Below are positions 18,201 to 26,341 of a stretch of DNA of 64,000 nt, in pieces. Below the pieces are notes generated by a model, which was given only the letters and a program-made list of their open reading frames with translations, did not search any database and was not told the DNA's origin. Position 1 is the stretch's first letter, and every line of letters begins with the position of its first letter. The position numbers and the translations under genes are program-made. Source of the DNA: Roseateles_B sp041912595 (GTDB lineage Bacteria > Pseudomonadota > Gammaproteobacteria > Burkholderiales > Burkholderiaceae_C); assembly GCA_041912595.1 (NCBI GenBank), contig JAYRMR010000001.1, forward strand, positions 248,001 through 312,000. Direction: 5' to 3'.

Positions 18201-19114
18201 CCGGCCGCCCCGAGCAGGCCCTGCTGGGCGCGACGCCCGAGGAGCTGTTCGGGGCCGACCAGGGCGGCGCCATCCGCCGGGACATGGAGGCCGCGCTGCA
18301 GACGGATGCCGTCACGCAGCGCGAGTACCCGCTGAGCATGGGCGGCGAGACCCGCATCTGGGACACGCGCTACCTGCACCTCAGCGACGTCAGCCGCCCC
18401 GACGGTGCCAGCGAGCCCGAGCAACTGCTCATGGTCGCCACGGACGTCACCGAGCAGCGCGCCGCAGAGGCCGCGCGCCTGGAGGCCGCCATCGCCCAGC
18501 GCGAGCTGCTGGTGAAGGAAGTGCACCACCGCATCAAGAACAATCTGCAGGGCGTGGCCGGGCTGCTGCAGCAGATCGCCGCGCGCCGACCGGAGATCAA
18601 GGGCGTCATCTCGGAGGCCGTGGGTCAGGTGCAGGCCATCGCGCAGGTCTACGGGCTGCAGGTGGGCGGCACCGGGCCGCTGCGGGTGCCCAAGGTGGTG
18701 GAGGCGATCACGGGCTCCGTGCAGCGCATGTTCGGGCGCCCCATCCACTGCCATGTCGAGGGCGCCATGGCGGCGCAGGCGGAGCGCTGGGCGCTGCCCG
18801 AGGCGGAGTCCATCCCCATTGCGCTGACGCTCAACGAGCTGCTCACCAACGCCATCAAGCACAGCGAGGATGCGCCCATCCACTGCCATCTGCGCTGCGA
18901 GGCGGACCGGCTGTCCATCCGCATCGTCAACCCGGGCCAGCTGCCGCCGGGCTTCACACTGGCGGGCGTGCCAGGCAGCGTGTCGGGCCTCGGCCTGGTG
19001 CGCGCCCTGCTGCCGAGGCGCAGCGCCAAGCTCAACCTGGAGCAGCAGGGGCTCGTGGTGTGCTGCACCATGGAGCTGCAGCCGCCCAGCATCACCTGGC
19101 TTCCGGGCCACTGA
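15290..19114 (+). CDS. Multi-PAS cytoplasmic sensor histidine kinase (HisKA_2/HWE type)
   Basis: The 1274-residue product carries about seven PAS-like repeats (near 15-70, 185-300, 310-420, 560-680, 690-805, 815-930 and 940-1060; for example LSDVGIAILRGGRIERANEAL and VLVGIVTVGRGGIEWMNRSA). The C-terminal kinase is of the HisKA_2 type: the phospho-acceptor is in EVHHRIKNNLQ (first His near 1078), the N-box in LNELLTNAIKHSE (near 1180) and a glycine box in VSGLGLVRAL (near 1230). No membrane segment or signal peptide is seen, so it senses an internal cue. Start is GTG. An ANTAR response regulator follows after 218 bases, an arrangement like EutW/EutV, so phosphotransfer between them is the natural inference. 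The ligand is unknown. Confidence 0.85.
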   Translation: MPSQLSLLAQDLTALRGLMLELSDPVLLLDRRLEILEANPAAQALDLHPGASLQGLRTAAGTKVWDWLKLATHALAEGRRAPVAPTWALGSGQRAQLKLIALSPDPQDTACWMLHARIDAALPDTARPARAGSSVLGRRPAGEPVAASVPPAPSVTAVPGPDVPGPMPTALGSPALPAGTPHELMRVFWQSPWPAFIEDGQHRLQSANDALLQLLGKPLEALAGQDFSLWLAPEDRAQWRERPHSRALARSLVRPDNAARPLRLRDAGGAEHWMRISSHRLNDAQAPTLSLVLLQDCSAEVLAREQTDRHHHEMLQWLDLNPQPLLMFDAQGLLLRHNSAFAALCPQVPATLHEAPPALQALLGWSPQGLHPVLTGRHEPVLIQGSLPDAQGRPRWWQARLQALPEVPGATPRVMAVLEDRSLEQERDLAHQQLDALMDTAGVGLATFQQDAGWLRPRAGKGGAAPAGPLAALQGVGRDIVEPESLPEFERLQKALKTGEKAEVRYAVRHPELGRRWLLTRVEPGQLGTGQRTTSVVTLDMTAQQQALARSEQLLHELTTTMDGAGLGLAYLRGQRLVRCNPGFARMLGHPSLPEAGTGIARLFQALPGLGQEVLTALQALDPQQPFEAEFQQVAPEDASADAPARWLSLSLKAVPAGQSVEPEAIAVISDISRLKSQQAQLETLVQDRELMFSLSDVGIAILRGGRIERANEALAQLTGYRIEELVGLPLETLYESHHEYEHIGRLTQAALLDSGLWRGERRVRCRDGSLLWMQVSKRLMRQGLADEALIATYVNVDDRWRAQQSLLLQAERERAVLDSVLVGIVTVGRGGIEWMNRSARRMFGGDLVEFLGQPMSIVATAEPEHPFRQTHYLDELTEGQAETFECRLMARDGREFWVVGNAVVTGLAEHGRQLTYALLDIERRRQAEAQTQQAQASLRRIIEVAPLAISLLDARSLRLEKINQAAARLAGRPEQALLGATPEELFGADQGGAIRRDMEAALQTDAVTQREYPLSMGGETRIWDTRYLHLSDVSRPDGASEPEQLLMVATDVTEQRAAEAARLEAAIAQRELLVKEVHHRIKNNLQGVAGLLQQIAARRPEIKGVISEAVGQVQAIAQVYGLQVGGTGPLRVPKVVEAITGSVQRMFGRPIHCHVEGAMAAQAERWALPEAESIPIALTLNELLTNAIKHSEDAPIHCHLRCEADRLSIRIVNPGQLPPGFTLAGVPGSVSGLGLVRALLPRRSAKLNLEQQGLVVCCTMELQPPSITWLPGH

Positions 19115-19332
19115 GCATCGCGCGGCCGGCGCCCTCGATCGCTGTGCGCCCTCCCACGCCCGACTAGGGCAAGCGTGAACGCCGGGCTCCCGGCAATTCA
19201 GCGACAATGACGGCTTTTGGCCGCTCGGAACGCCCTCGAGCGGTACAGATCACGCAGCCCCGGCTTCCCCGGGGCGCCAAGCGTGGCTCGGTCGGCGCAC
19301 CCGCCGGCCCCCTGGGTGGGAGTGCGTAGGCA

Positions 19333-19941
19333 GTGACGAGCAAAGGCAAGATTCTGGTGGTCGACGACGACAGGCTCGTCCTGGCGACGCTCACCCACGG
19401 CCTGGTCCAGGCGGGTTACGAGGTCATCGACGCCGACAACGGCGACGACGCCATCCTGCTGGCACGCGAGCACCGCCCCGAGCTGGCCCTGCTGGACATC
19501 CGCATGGAGGGCATGAGCGGCTTCGACGTCGCCGCCTACCTGCGCGAGGCCCTGCAGACCCCCTTCATGTTCCTCTCGGCCTTCACCGACGAGCAGACCG
19601 TGGCCAAGGTCAAGGAGCTGGGCGCGGTGGCCTATCTGGTCAAGCCCCTGGACATCCACCAGATCGTGCCGGCCGTGGAAGCGGCCGTCGCGAACCTTCG
19701 CGCCCGCGGAGGCCGCCCCGCCGAGGCGCCCGTGCGCAGCGCGGCCGGCGACGAAGTGCTGGCGCAGACGGTGCCCATGGCCGTCGGCGTGCTGATGCAC
19801 CGCTATTCGCTCTCGCGCCAGGACGCCTTCGCGCGCCTGCGCCGCATGGCGGAACTGGAGGGCCGGTCCTGGCCCGAGCAGGCCGCCCGGGTGCTCGAGG
19901 CGGTGGAGCTGCTGGCCCTGCCCGCTACCGACCAGGCCTGA
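19333..19941 (+). CDS. ANTAR-domain response regulator (likely RNA-binding antiterminator)
   Basis: Residues 5-125 form a receiver domain with acidic pocket VVDDD, phospho-acceptor Asp55 (ALLDIRM) and Lys104 (YLVKPLD). Residues about 140-195 match the three-helix ANTAR domain (AVGVLMHRYSLSRQDAFARLRRMA), which in AmiR, NasR and EutV binds paired stem-loops in nascent RNA to prevent termination. Start is GTG. Together with the multi-PAS HisKA_2 kinase upstream it forms a probable two-component pair controlling transcripts rather than promoters. The target RNA is not evident; the 218-base gap before it has two hairpins (CCGCTCG/CGAGCGG and GCCCCGG/CCGGGGC) but their loops are not the six-base A/G loops known for ANTAR targets. 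Confidence 0.88.
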   Translation: MTSKGKILVVDDDRLVLATLTHGLVQAGYEVIDADNGDDAILLAREHRPELALLDIRMEGMSGFDVAAYLREALQTPFMFLSAFTDEQTVAKVKELGAVAYLVKPLDIHQIVPAVEAAVANLRARGGRPAEAPVRSAAGDEVLAQTVPMAVGVLMHRYSLSRQDAFARLRRMAELEGRSWPEQAARVLEAVELLALPATDQA

Positions 19942-19983
19942 TCGAACCGGCGCCTCGCGCCGAGGGGGCGCTCAGCCGTGCGC

Positions 19984-21327
19984 TCAGCCCGGCAGCGTGA
20001 AGAAGAAGCGCGCGCCCTGCCCCACGGCCGCCTCGGCCCAGATGTCGCCGCCATGGCGCTGGACGATGCGCCGCACCGAGGCCAGCCCCACGCCCGTGCC
20101 GGCGAAATCGCTGGCGCTGTGCAGGCGCTGGAAGGCCGCGAAGAGGCGGTCGGCAAAGCGCATGTCGAAGCCCGCGCCGTCGTCGCCCACCACGAAGACA
20201 CGCCCTCGCGGCCCGTCCTCGCACTGGAAGCTGATGTGGGCGAGCTCGCACTTGCTGCTGTACTTCCAGGCATTGCCCAGCAGGTTCTCCAGGACCACGC
20301 GCAGCAGCGTCGGGTCCCCGTTGGCCACCATGCCGGGCTGGATGTGCACCGCCACCTGCCGCTCGGGCGCCTCGCGGCGGAGCTCATCCAGCACGAGGCC
20401 GGCCAGCAGGCTCAGGTCCACCGGGCGGCACTCCAGGGCCTGCACCGAGAGGCGGCTGAGGGCCAGCAGCGCGTCGATCATCTGGTTCATGCGCTGTGCG
20501 GCGCCGGAGATGCGGTCGAGGTGGTCGTTGCCGACGCGGTCGAGCAGGCGGCCGTAGTCCTCGCGCAGGATGCGGGCGAAGCCATCGACCACGCGCAGCG
20601 GCGCGCGCAGGTCATGGGAGACGGTGTAGGCGAAGGCGGCCTGCTCGGCGCGCAGGGCATCATCGCCGGGCGGTGAGCTCGTGGAGATCGATGGGCTGAC
20701 GGGAGCCTCTGCCGTCGCGGCGGCCATGAAGCGCGCGCTGCCCTGGAAGCCGCAGAAGCGCCCGCTCCCGTCCAGCAGCGGCACCGCCTGCAGACACCAC
20801 TCGCCCGCGGGGGCCTTGGCGCCGGTGGCGCTGCCGTCCAGACGAAGTTGAAGCAGCGGGCGCTGCGCCTCCAGGCAGCCCTGGAGCTGCAGCGCGGAGG
20901 CGTCCGCGAGCTGCAGGCGTTCGGCCAGCGACTGCGTCGCCGCCTGGCCCACCCAGCTCGAGCCAGGCTGGCCCCACGGCGCCTGCCAGCGCACCAGGTG
21001 ATGCTGGGCATCGGTCTGCCATTGCCAGTCGGACTGCACCTGCGCCTGCACATGCAGTTGCTGGCGCAGCTCCCGCAGCGACTCGCCCAGCTGCTGGCGC
21101 GTCAGGCGGACGCCCAGATGCCAGCCCAGCGCGAGGGCCACGCACAGCAGCAGCATGGCCAGCACCGCCAGCAGCACGCCAGGCAAGGTGCCCTGCGGCG
21201 CCAGCGCGTCCAGCAGCCACAGGCCGCCGGCCAGGAGGGCCGCGCCGACCGCCATCAGCGCCAGGGCGGCGCCGCCCCACCGGGGTCGGCGCCGACCGCG
21301 CTGGGGGACTTGGCTGAGGCTGCTCAT
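19984..21327 (-). CDS. Membrane-bound sensor histidine kinase
   Basis: The 447-residue product has two membrane segments near residues 15-40 and 46-70, a coiled linker, a PAS-like region (about 100-200), a HisKA domain with TVSHDLRAPLRVVDGFARIL (His238) and a HATPase_c domain with N-box VVLENLLGNAWKYSS, DDGAGFDM and GTGVGLASVRRIV. The architecture is like phytochrome-linked and other orthodox kinases; no partner regulator lies next to it on the minus strand. It converges on the ANTAR gene with a 42-base gap. Two ATGs, at 21336 and 21327, are possible; 21327 is chosen because a TACAAT hexamer overlaps the first ATG and lies seven bases from the second. Confidence 0.85.
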   Translation of the reverse strand: MSSLSQVPQRGRRRPRWGGAALALMAVGAALLAGGLWLLDALAPQGTLPGVLLAVLAMLLLCVALALGWHLGVRLTRQQLGESLRELRQQLHVQAQVQSDWQWQTDAQHHLVRWQAPWGQPGSSWVGQAATQSLAERLQLADASALQLQGCLEAQRPLLQLRLDGSATGAKAPAGEWCLQAVPLLDGSGRFCGFQGSARFMAAATAEAPVSPSISTSSPPGDDALRAEQAAFAYTVSHDLRAPLRVVDGFARILREDYGRLLDRVGNDHLDRISGAAQRMNQMIDALLALSRLSVQALECRPVDLSLLAGLVLDELRREAPERQVAVHIQPGMVANGDPTLLRVVLENLLGNAWKYSSKCELAHISFQCEDGPRGRVFVVGDDGAGFDMRFADRLFAAFQRLHSASDFAGTGVGLASVRRIVQRHGGDIWAEAAVGQGARFFFTLPG

Positions 21328-21334
21328 GCAACTC

Positions 21335-21340
21335 ATTGTA
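21335..21340 (-). promoter_or_regulatory. Candidate -10 for the membrane histidine kinase
   Basis: TACAAT on the minus strand ends seven bases before the ATG at 21327, with no ribosome-binding site. It is a full match to a good sigma-70 -10, which favours the shorter start and a leaderless message. The -35 region is poor. Confidence 0.45.
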
Positions 21341-21530
21341 AAGACGCCTCTACCCAGTTCGTCGGCGTTTCGCCGAGAATGCGGCGCAGAGGGTTCCGGG
21401 CCCGCCCGCCGGGTGGCGCCGACCGCAAAGAGAGATCCATGCAGGAACGACACTGCCCGCGCACGCCAGCGCCAGCCGCCCCCCACCACGACGCCTTGCG
21501 CCTCCGCTCGCTGCCCGGGGCACGCCCCGA

Positions 21531-21544
21531 GGGGTCAGGTCTTG
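21531..21544 (+). repeat. REP-like half-site (14-mer shared with fliO)
   Basis: GGGGTCAGGTCTTG occurs here upstream of the hybrid kinase and again inside fliO at 60064-60077. From memory, this word forms one arm of palindromic REP sequences associated with REP-type (RAYT) transposases in many proteobacteria; only one arm is present here. Confidence 0.5.
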
Positions 21545-21596
21545 ACTCCGCCCTCCTGCGGCAGCCCCGCCCGGCCCCTCGCCCGGCCCGCCGCGC

Positions 21597-24080
21597 ATGA
21601 CGCCGGACGCCTCGCTCACCGGCGACGCCGCTCGCCAGCTGCTGCAGTCGCTGAACACGGGCGATGCCCTGGCGCTGGTGGACCTGCTGCCGATGGGCGT
21701 GCTGCTGATGGACAGCCAGGATGGCAGCGTCCTGCACCTGAACCGCGAGGCCGAGCGTCTGCTGTCCGTGCGCGGCCCCGCGCTGGTCGGCCAGGTGCTG
21801 GGATCGGGCGTGGATCCGGCCCTGGCCGAGCTGTGCACGCCCGCGCGCTGGCAGGCCCTGCGCGAGGGCCGGCGGGGCGCCCGCGAGGACCTGCGCGTGC
21901 AGACGCCCTTCGGCCCGCGCTGGCTGCAGGTGCAGCGCCTGCTGATGCCGCTGGCCGGCCAGCGCCGCACGCTGGCCCTGCTGGTGCTGCAGGACGCCAA
22001 CGCCCGGCGGCAGCTCGAGCGCGCGCTGCAGGAAAGCGACACCCGTTTCCGCGAGGTCACCGACGCCGTCAGCGAATGCCTCTTCGTCACGAATGCGGAA
22101 TGGGACCGCCTGCACTTCAGCTCCCCGCTGCTGCTGGACACGCTGGGCCTGAGCCCCATGGACCTGCGGCTAGGGCCCCGGGTGTTCGAGGACCGCATCC
22201 ACCCCGACGACCGCGCGCTCTACCAGCGCCGTCTGCTGGCCCAGGCGGCCGGCGAGCCCACCGACATGGTCCTGCGCGTGCAGCACCCCGGCCGCGGCGT
22301 GCGCTGGGTCCGCCTGCGCACGCGCCTGCAGGCCCATGCGGGCGGCGCGCCGCTGGTCTACGGCATCTTGGCGGACGTCACCGAGGAGCAGCAGCGCCAC
22401 CGCGAACTGCAGGCCGCGCGCGACAAGGCGGAGTCCGCCAGCCAGGCCAAGAGCCTGCTGATGGCCAACATGAGCCACGAGTTCCGCACGCCCATGAATG
22501 GCATCCTCGGAATGACGCAGCTGCTGCTCAACACGCCCCTGGACGAGCGCCAGCAGCACTACGCCCGCCAGGTCCAGGCCAGCGGCGAGGACCTCCAGCA
22601 CCTGCTGGACGACATGCTCGACCTGGCCCACCTGGACGGCGAGGCCGCCGAGCAGCGCAGCGGCGAATGCCCGCTGCGGCCGCTGCTGGAGACCCTGGCG
22701 GCGCAGTACCGCCCACAGGCCGAATCCCGCGGACTGCGCCTGAACCTGGCGCTGGCCGATGGGCTGCCGGAGGCCTTGCCCGTGGCGGCGGGGGCGCTGC
22801 GCCGGCTGCTGGGCAAGCTGCTGGACAACGCCCTGAAGTTCACCGAGCACGGCGAGATCGGCCTGGCGGCCCGGGCACAGCCCTTCCCCGACGGGCGGCC
22901 CGGCGTGCTGCTGAAGGTCCAGGACACCGGCATCGGCGTCCCGGCCGGCCAGCTCCAGCACCTCTTCAAGCCCTTCACCCAGGGCAACGACAGCCTCGCC
23001 CGCCGCCATGGGGGCGCCGGCCTGGGCCTGGCAGTGGCCCAGCAGCTGGCCCAGCAGATGGGCGCCGTGCTGGACGCCCGCGCCCGCCCGGACGGCGGCA
23101 GCGTCTTCAGCCTGCATCTGCCGCTGCCGGACGCGAACGCCCCGGACGACCTTCCCCAGGCGATGGGGGCCGGCGCTCCCCGGCCCTGGCACGTGCTGGT
23201 CGTCGAGGACAACCCCGTCAACCAGGAGGTGATCCAGCAGATGCTTCTGCAGCTGGGCTGCCGCGTGCAGCTGTGCGATGGCGGCGAGGCCGGCCTGCAG
23301 GCCCTGGCCGAGCGCGCCTTCGACCTCGTGATGATGGACATCCACATGCCCGGCATGGACGGCATCCAGGCCCTGCAGATCTTCCGCCGGGGCGGCGAGG
23401 GCCGCTACCGCTTCGTCAACCCGTGCCATCTGCCGGTCGTGGCCGTGACGGCCAATGCGCTGTCCGGTGACCGCGGAAAGCTGCTGGCCTACGGCTTCGA
23501 CGACTACCTGCCCAAGCCCCTGCGCCACCGCGAGCTGCTGGCCGTGCTGCAGCGGCGCCTGGGCCAGCCGGCCCACCCCTCGGCCGCCGGGGCCGCGGGG
23601 TCCCCGACTGTGGTGGCATCTGCGGCATCTGCGCATTCCGCCACGTCCGCCACGCCTGCCGCCGTTTACGATGGAGCCACCATGTCATCCGCCGCAACGC
23701 CCTCCTCCCCGGACCGCAGCCCCAGCTGCCTGGACGAAGCCTCGCTGCAGCGCTTGCGCGACCTGGACCCCAGCGGTGCCAACCAGCTGCTGCCGCGGGT
23801 GATCAACGCCTTCATCAAGTCCCTGGACAAGCTGCTGCCCGACCTCCAGCGCGCCCGGGAGGCCGGCATGGACCTGGCGGCCATCCGCCATGTGGCCCAC
23901 ACGCTGAAGTCCTCCTCGGCCAGCCTGGGCGCCCTGCAGCTCTCCCGCCACTGTGCCGAGACCGAAGCCATGGCACGCAACGGCCAGACCGAAGGCTTGG
24001 ACAAGCTGATCGATGCCATGCATGATGAGGCGGGGCTGGTGCGCCAGGCCCTCGAAGCCTTGCTGACGGGCCCTCAATGA
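21597..24080 (+). CDS. Hybrid sensor histidine kinase with PAS, REC and Hpt domains
   Basis: The 827-residue cytoplasmic protein has an N-terminal PAS-like region (about 25-130), a PAS/PAC domain (about 140-270), HisKA with MSHEFRTPMNGILGMTQLLL (His294), HATPase_c (about 365-500, with LLDNALKFTEHG and GAGLGLAVAQQL), a receiver domain (about 540-655, phospho-acceptor Asp581 in MMDIHMPGMDG) and a C-terminal Hpt domain with VAHTLKSSSASLGA (His768). All residues for a four-step phosphorelay are present. A low-complexity Ala/Ser/Thr linker joins REC and Hpt, and an internal ATG at 23682 with GGAG five bases upstream could start a free Hpt protein. Its stop overlaps the next gene by four bases, so the REC-GGDEF-EAL protein is the likely output partner. 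Confidence 0.92.
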   Translation: MTPDASLTGDAARQLLQSLNTGDALALVDLLPMGVLLMDSQDGSVLHLNREAERLLSVRGPALVGQVLGSGVDPALAELCTPARWQALREGRRGAREDLRVQTPFGPRWLQVQRLLMPLAGQRRTLALLVLQDANARRQLERALQESDTRFREVTDAVSECLFVTNAEWDRLHFSSPLLLDTLGLSPMDLRLGPRVFEDRIHPDDRALYQRRLLAQAAGEPTDMVLRVQHPGRGVRWVRLRTRLQAHAGGAPLVYGILADVTEEQQRHRELQAARDKAESASQAKSLLMANMSHEFRTPMNGILGMTQLLLNTPLDERQQHYARQVQASGEDLQHLLDDMLDLAHLDGEAAEQRSGECPLRPLLETLAAQYRPQAESRGLRLNLALADGLPEALPVAAGALRRLLGKLLDNALKFTEHGEIGLAARAQPFPDGRPGVLLKVQDTGIGVPAGQLQHLFKPFTQGNDSLARRHGGAGLGLAVAQQLAQQMGAVLDARARPDGGSVFSLHLPLPDANAPDDLPQAMGAGAPRPWHVLVVEDNPVNQEVIQQMLLQLGCRVQLCDGGEAGLQALAERAFDLVMMDIHMPGMDGIQALQIFRRGGEGRYRFVNPCHLPVVAVTANALSGDRGKLLAYGFDDYLPKPLRHRELLAVLQRRLGQPAHPSAAGAAGSPTVVASAASAHSATSATPAAVYDGATMSSAATPSSPDRSPSCLDEASLQRLRDLDPSGANQLLPRVINAFIKSLDKLLPDLQRAREAGMDLAAIRHVAHTLKSSSASLGALQLSRHCAETEAMARNGQTEGLDKLIDAMHDEAGLVRQALEALLTGPQ

Positions 24081-26326
24081 ACTCTGCCAACCCGACCGTG
24101 GACCAGGACCTGCCCGAGCAGCCGCGCGTGCTGCTCGTCGACGACGACGAAGTCAATCTGCTGCTGACCGCCATCGCGCTGCGCGAGCGCGGGTTCGACA
24201 TCACCGAGGCCAGCAGCGGCGAGGAAGCCCTGCGCACGGTGGGCAGCTGGACGCCCGACATCATCGTGCTGGACGCCATGATGCCGGAGCTGGACGGCTT
24301 CGAGACCTGCAGCCGCCTGCGCGAGACCCCCGGCTTCGAGTCCACCCCGGTGCTGATGCTCACCGGCCTCGACGACGAGGCCTCCATCAACCGCGCCTAC
24401 CAGGTCGGCGCCACCGACTTCTTCGTCAAGTCCACCCAATGGAGCCTGCTGGCCGGCCGGCTGCGCTACCTGCTGCGCAGCTCCCGCACCCGCATCGAGC
24501 TCGAGCGCAGCAAGGCCCGCCTGGCGCGCGCCCAGGACCTGGCCCGCATGGGCAGCTTCGAATGGCACCGCGGCGCGGGCGGCTTCGTGCTGGCCACCGA
24601 GGCGCTGCGGGTGTTCGGTTTCGGGCCGAACGAGCCGCTGGACTTCATCGGCGTGATGCGCATGGTGCCGCGCGAGGACCGCCAGCTCTTCCTGCGCCTG
24701 CTGCGCGAGGTGATGGTCCACAACTCGGTGCTCGTGACCGACGTCCCCGTGACCCTGCTCGACGGCCGCCAGCGCGTGCTGCACATCGAGGCCGAGCCCG
24801 AGTTCAACGAGCACGGCAACGCCAGCGGCTACACGGGCGTCATCCAGGACGTCACCGACCGCCGCCTGGCCGAGGACAAGATCCGCCAGCTCGCCAATTT
24901 CGACGCCCTCACCGGCCTGCCCAACCGCCGCCAGCTCATCTGGCGGGCCGAGCGCGCCATCGAGGCGGCCCGGCGCAGCGGCCATGAGGTCGGCCTGCTG
25001 CTGATCGACCTCGACCGCTTCAAGGTCATCAACGACACCCTCGGCCACGCCGCGGGCGACGAGCTGCTGATGGAGGTCGGCCGCCGCCTGCGTGCCTGCG
25101 TGCGCCACTCCGACCAGGTCATGGAAGGCCTGCTGGAATCCGTGGGCGGGCGTTCGCACCGCACGCTGGAGGCCGTGGGCCGGCTGGGTGGCGACGAGTT
25201 CGTGGCCCTGCTGCCCGAGGTGGCCGACGAGCGCGACGCCGAGCGCGTGGCCCAGCGCGTGCTGGAGGCCCTGCGCGAGCCCATCTTCATCGCGGGGCAG
25301 GAGTGCTTCGTCACGGCCAGCGTGGGCATCGCCATCTACCCGCGGGACGGCACCACCACGGCGGACCTGCTGCGCAATTCCGACGTCGCCATGTACGCCG
25401 TGAAGAGCCAGGGGCGCAACGCCTCGGCGCTCTACACCCCGCAGCTCGCCGGCCGGGGCCGCGAGAAGCTGGAGCTCGAGTCCGCCCTGCACAAGGCCAT
25501 CGAGCGCAACGAGATCGTGCTGCACTACCAGCCCAAGATCGACGTCCGCGCCGCCCGCATGGTCGGGGCCGAGGCCCTGATGCGCTGGCAGCGCGGCGAC
25601 AAGCTCGTGCCGCCCGGCGACTTCATCCCGCTCGCGGAAGAGACCGGCCTGATCGTGCCGCTGTCCGAGTGGGCGCTGCGCGAGGCCGCTCGCCAGGCCA
25701 AGGTGTGGCAGCTGAACTTCGGCTTCTCCGACGCCATCGCCGTCAACCTGCCCAACCGCCTGTTCGAGCGCTCGGACCTGGTCGAGCACATCCACCAGTG
25801 CGTCAGCGCCTATGGCGTGCCGCATCGCGCCATCCAGCTGGAAATCACCGAGACGGGCCTGATGAAGGACCTGCAGAACGTGATCCCGGCCCTGCACCGC
25901 TTGAACGAGGTCGGTGTCGAGATTTCCATCGACGACTTCGGCACCGGCTATTCCTCGCTTGCCTACCTGACCACCCTGCCCATCTCCGAGGTCAAGATCG
26001 ACCGCAGCTTCGTGCGGGACCTCGGCATCACGCCGCAGAGCTCGGCGGTCGTCACCGCCATCATCGCCCTGGCGCGTTCGCTGGGCCTGCGGGTGATCGC
26101 CGAGGGCGTGGAGACGCTCCGCCAGATGGAGGTCCTGCACCGCCTGGGCTGCAGCGTGATGCAGGGCTTCCTCTTCAGCCGCCCGCTGGCCGCGGACGAT
26201 CTCGAACGCTGGCTGGCGCAGACGGTGCTGCCGCGCAAGGCGCCCTGGATCGTGCAGGCCAACGGGCTCGAAGGCGACACCGCCGCGGGCCGCGCTCTCA
26301 GCAGCCCGACCGGCGGCCTCCGCTGA
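24077..26326 (+). CDS. Response regulator with PAS, GGDEF and EAL domains
   Basis: The 749-residue product begins with a receiver domain (10-130; phospho-acceptor Asp66 in VLDAMMPELDG), then a PAS-like region (about 150-265), a GGDEF domain (about 270-435) and an EAL domain (about 450-710). GGDEF is intact (371-375). The EAL domain keeps EAL (499-501), EITETGLM, DDFGTGYSS, KIDRSFV and AEGVET, so phosphodiesterase activity is plausible. The product inhibition motif RxxD (RHSD, 343-346) is separated from GGDEF by 24 residues instead of the usual five, because of an insert. The ATGA overlap with the hybrid kinase indicates coupled translation and a kinase-to-cyclic-di-GMP relay. Confidence 0.93.
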   Translation: MNSANPTVDQDLPEQPRVLLVDDDEVNLLLTAIALRERGFDITEASSGEEALRTVGSWTPDIIVLDAMMPELDGFETCSRLRETPGFESTPVLMLTGLDDEASINRAYQVGATDFFVKSTQWSLLAGRLRYLLRSSRTRIELERSKARLARAQDLARMGSFEWHRGAGGFVLATEALRVFGFGPNEPLDFIGVMRMVPREDRQLFLRLLREVMVHNSVLVTDVPVTLLDGRQRVLHIEAEPEFNEHGNASGYTGVIQDVTDRRLAEDKIRQLANFDALTGLPNRRQLIWRAERAIEAARRSGHEVGLLLIDLDRFKVINDTLGHAAGDELLMEVGRRLRACVRHSDQVMEGLLESVGGRSHRTLEAVGRLGGDEFVALLPEVADERDAERVAQRVLEALREPIFIAGQECFVTASVGIAIYPRDGTTTADLLRNSDVAMYAVKSQGRNASALYTPQLAGRGREKLELESALHKAIERNEIVLHYQPKIDVRAARMVGAEALMRWQRGDKLVPPGDFIPLAEETGLIVPLSEWALREAARQAKVWQLNFGFSDAIAVNLPNRLFERSDLVEHIHQCVSAYGVPHRAIQLEITETGLMKDLQNVIPALHRLNEVGVEISIDDFGTGYSSLAYLTTLPISEVKIDRSFVRDLGITPQSSAVVTAIIALARSLGLRVIAEGVETLRQMEVLHRLGCSVMQGFLFSRPLAADDLERWLAQTVLPRKAPWIVQANGLEGDTAAGRALSSPTGGLR

Positions 26327-26341
26327 GTCATCTGGAACACC

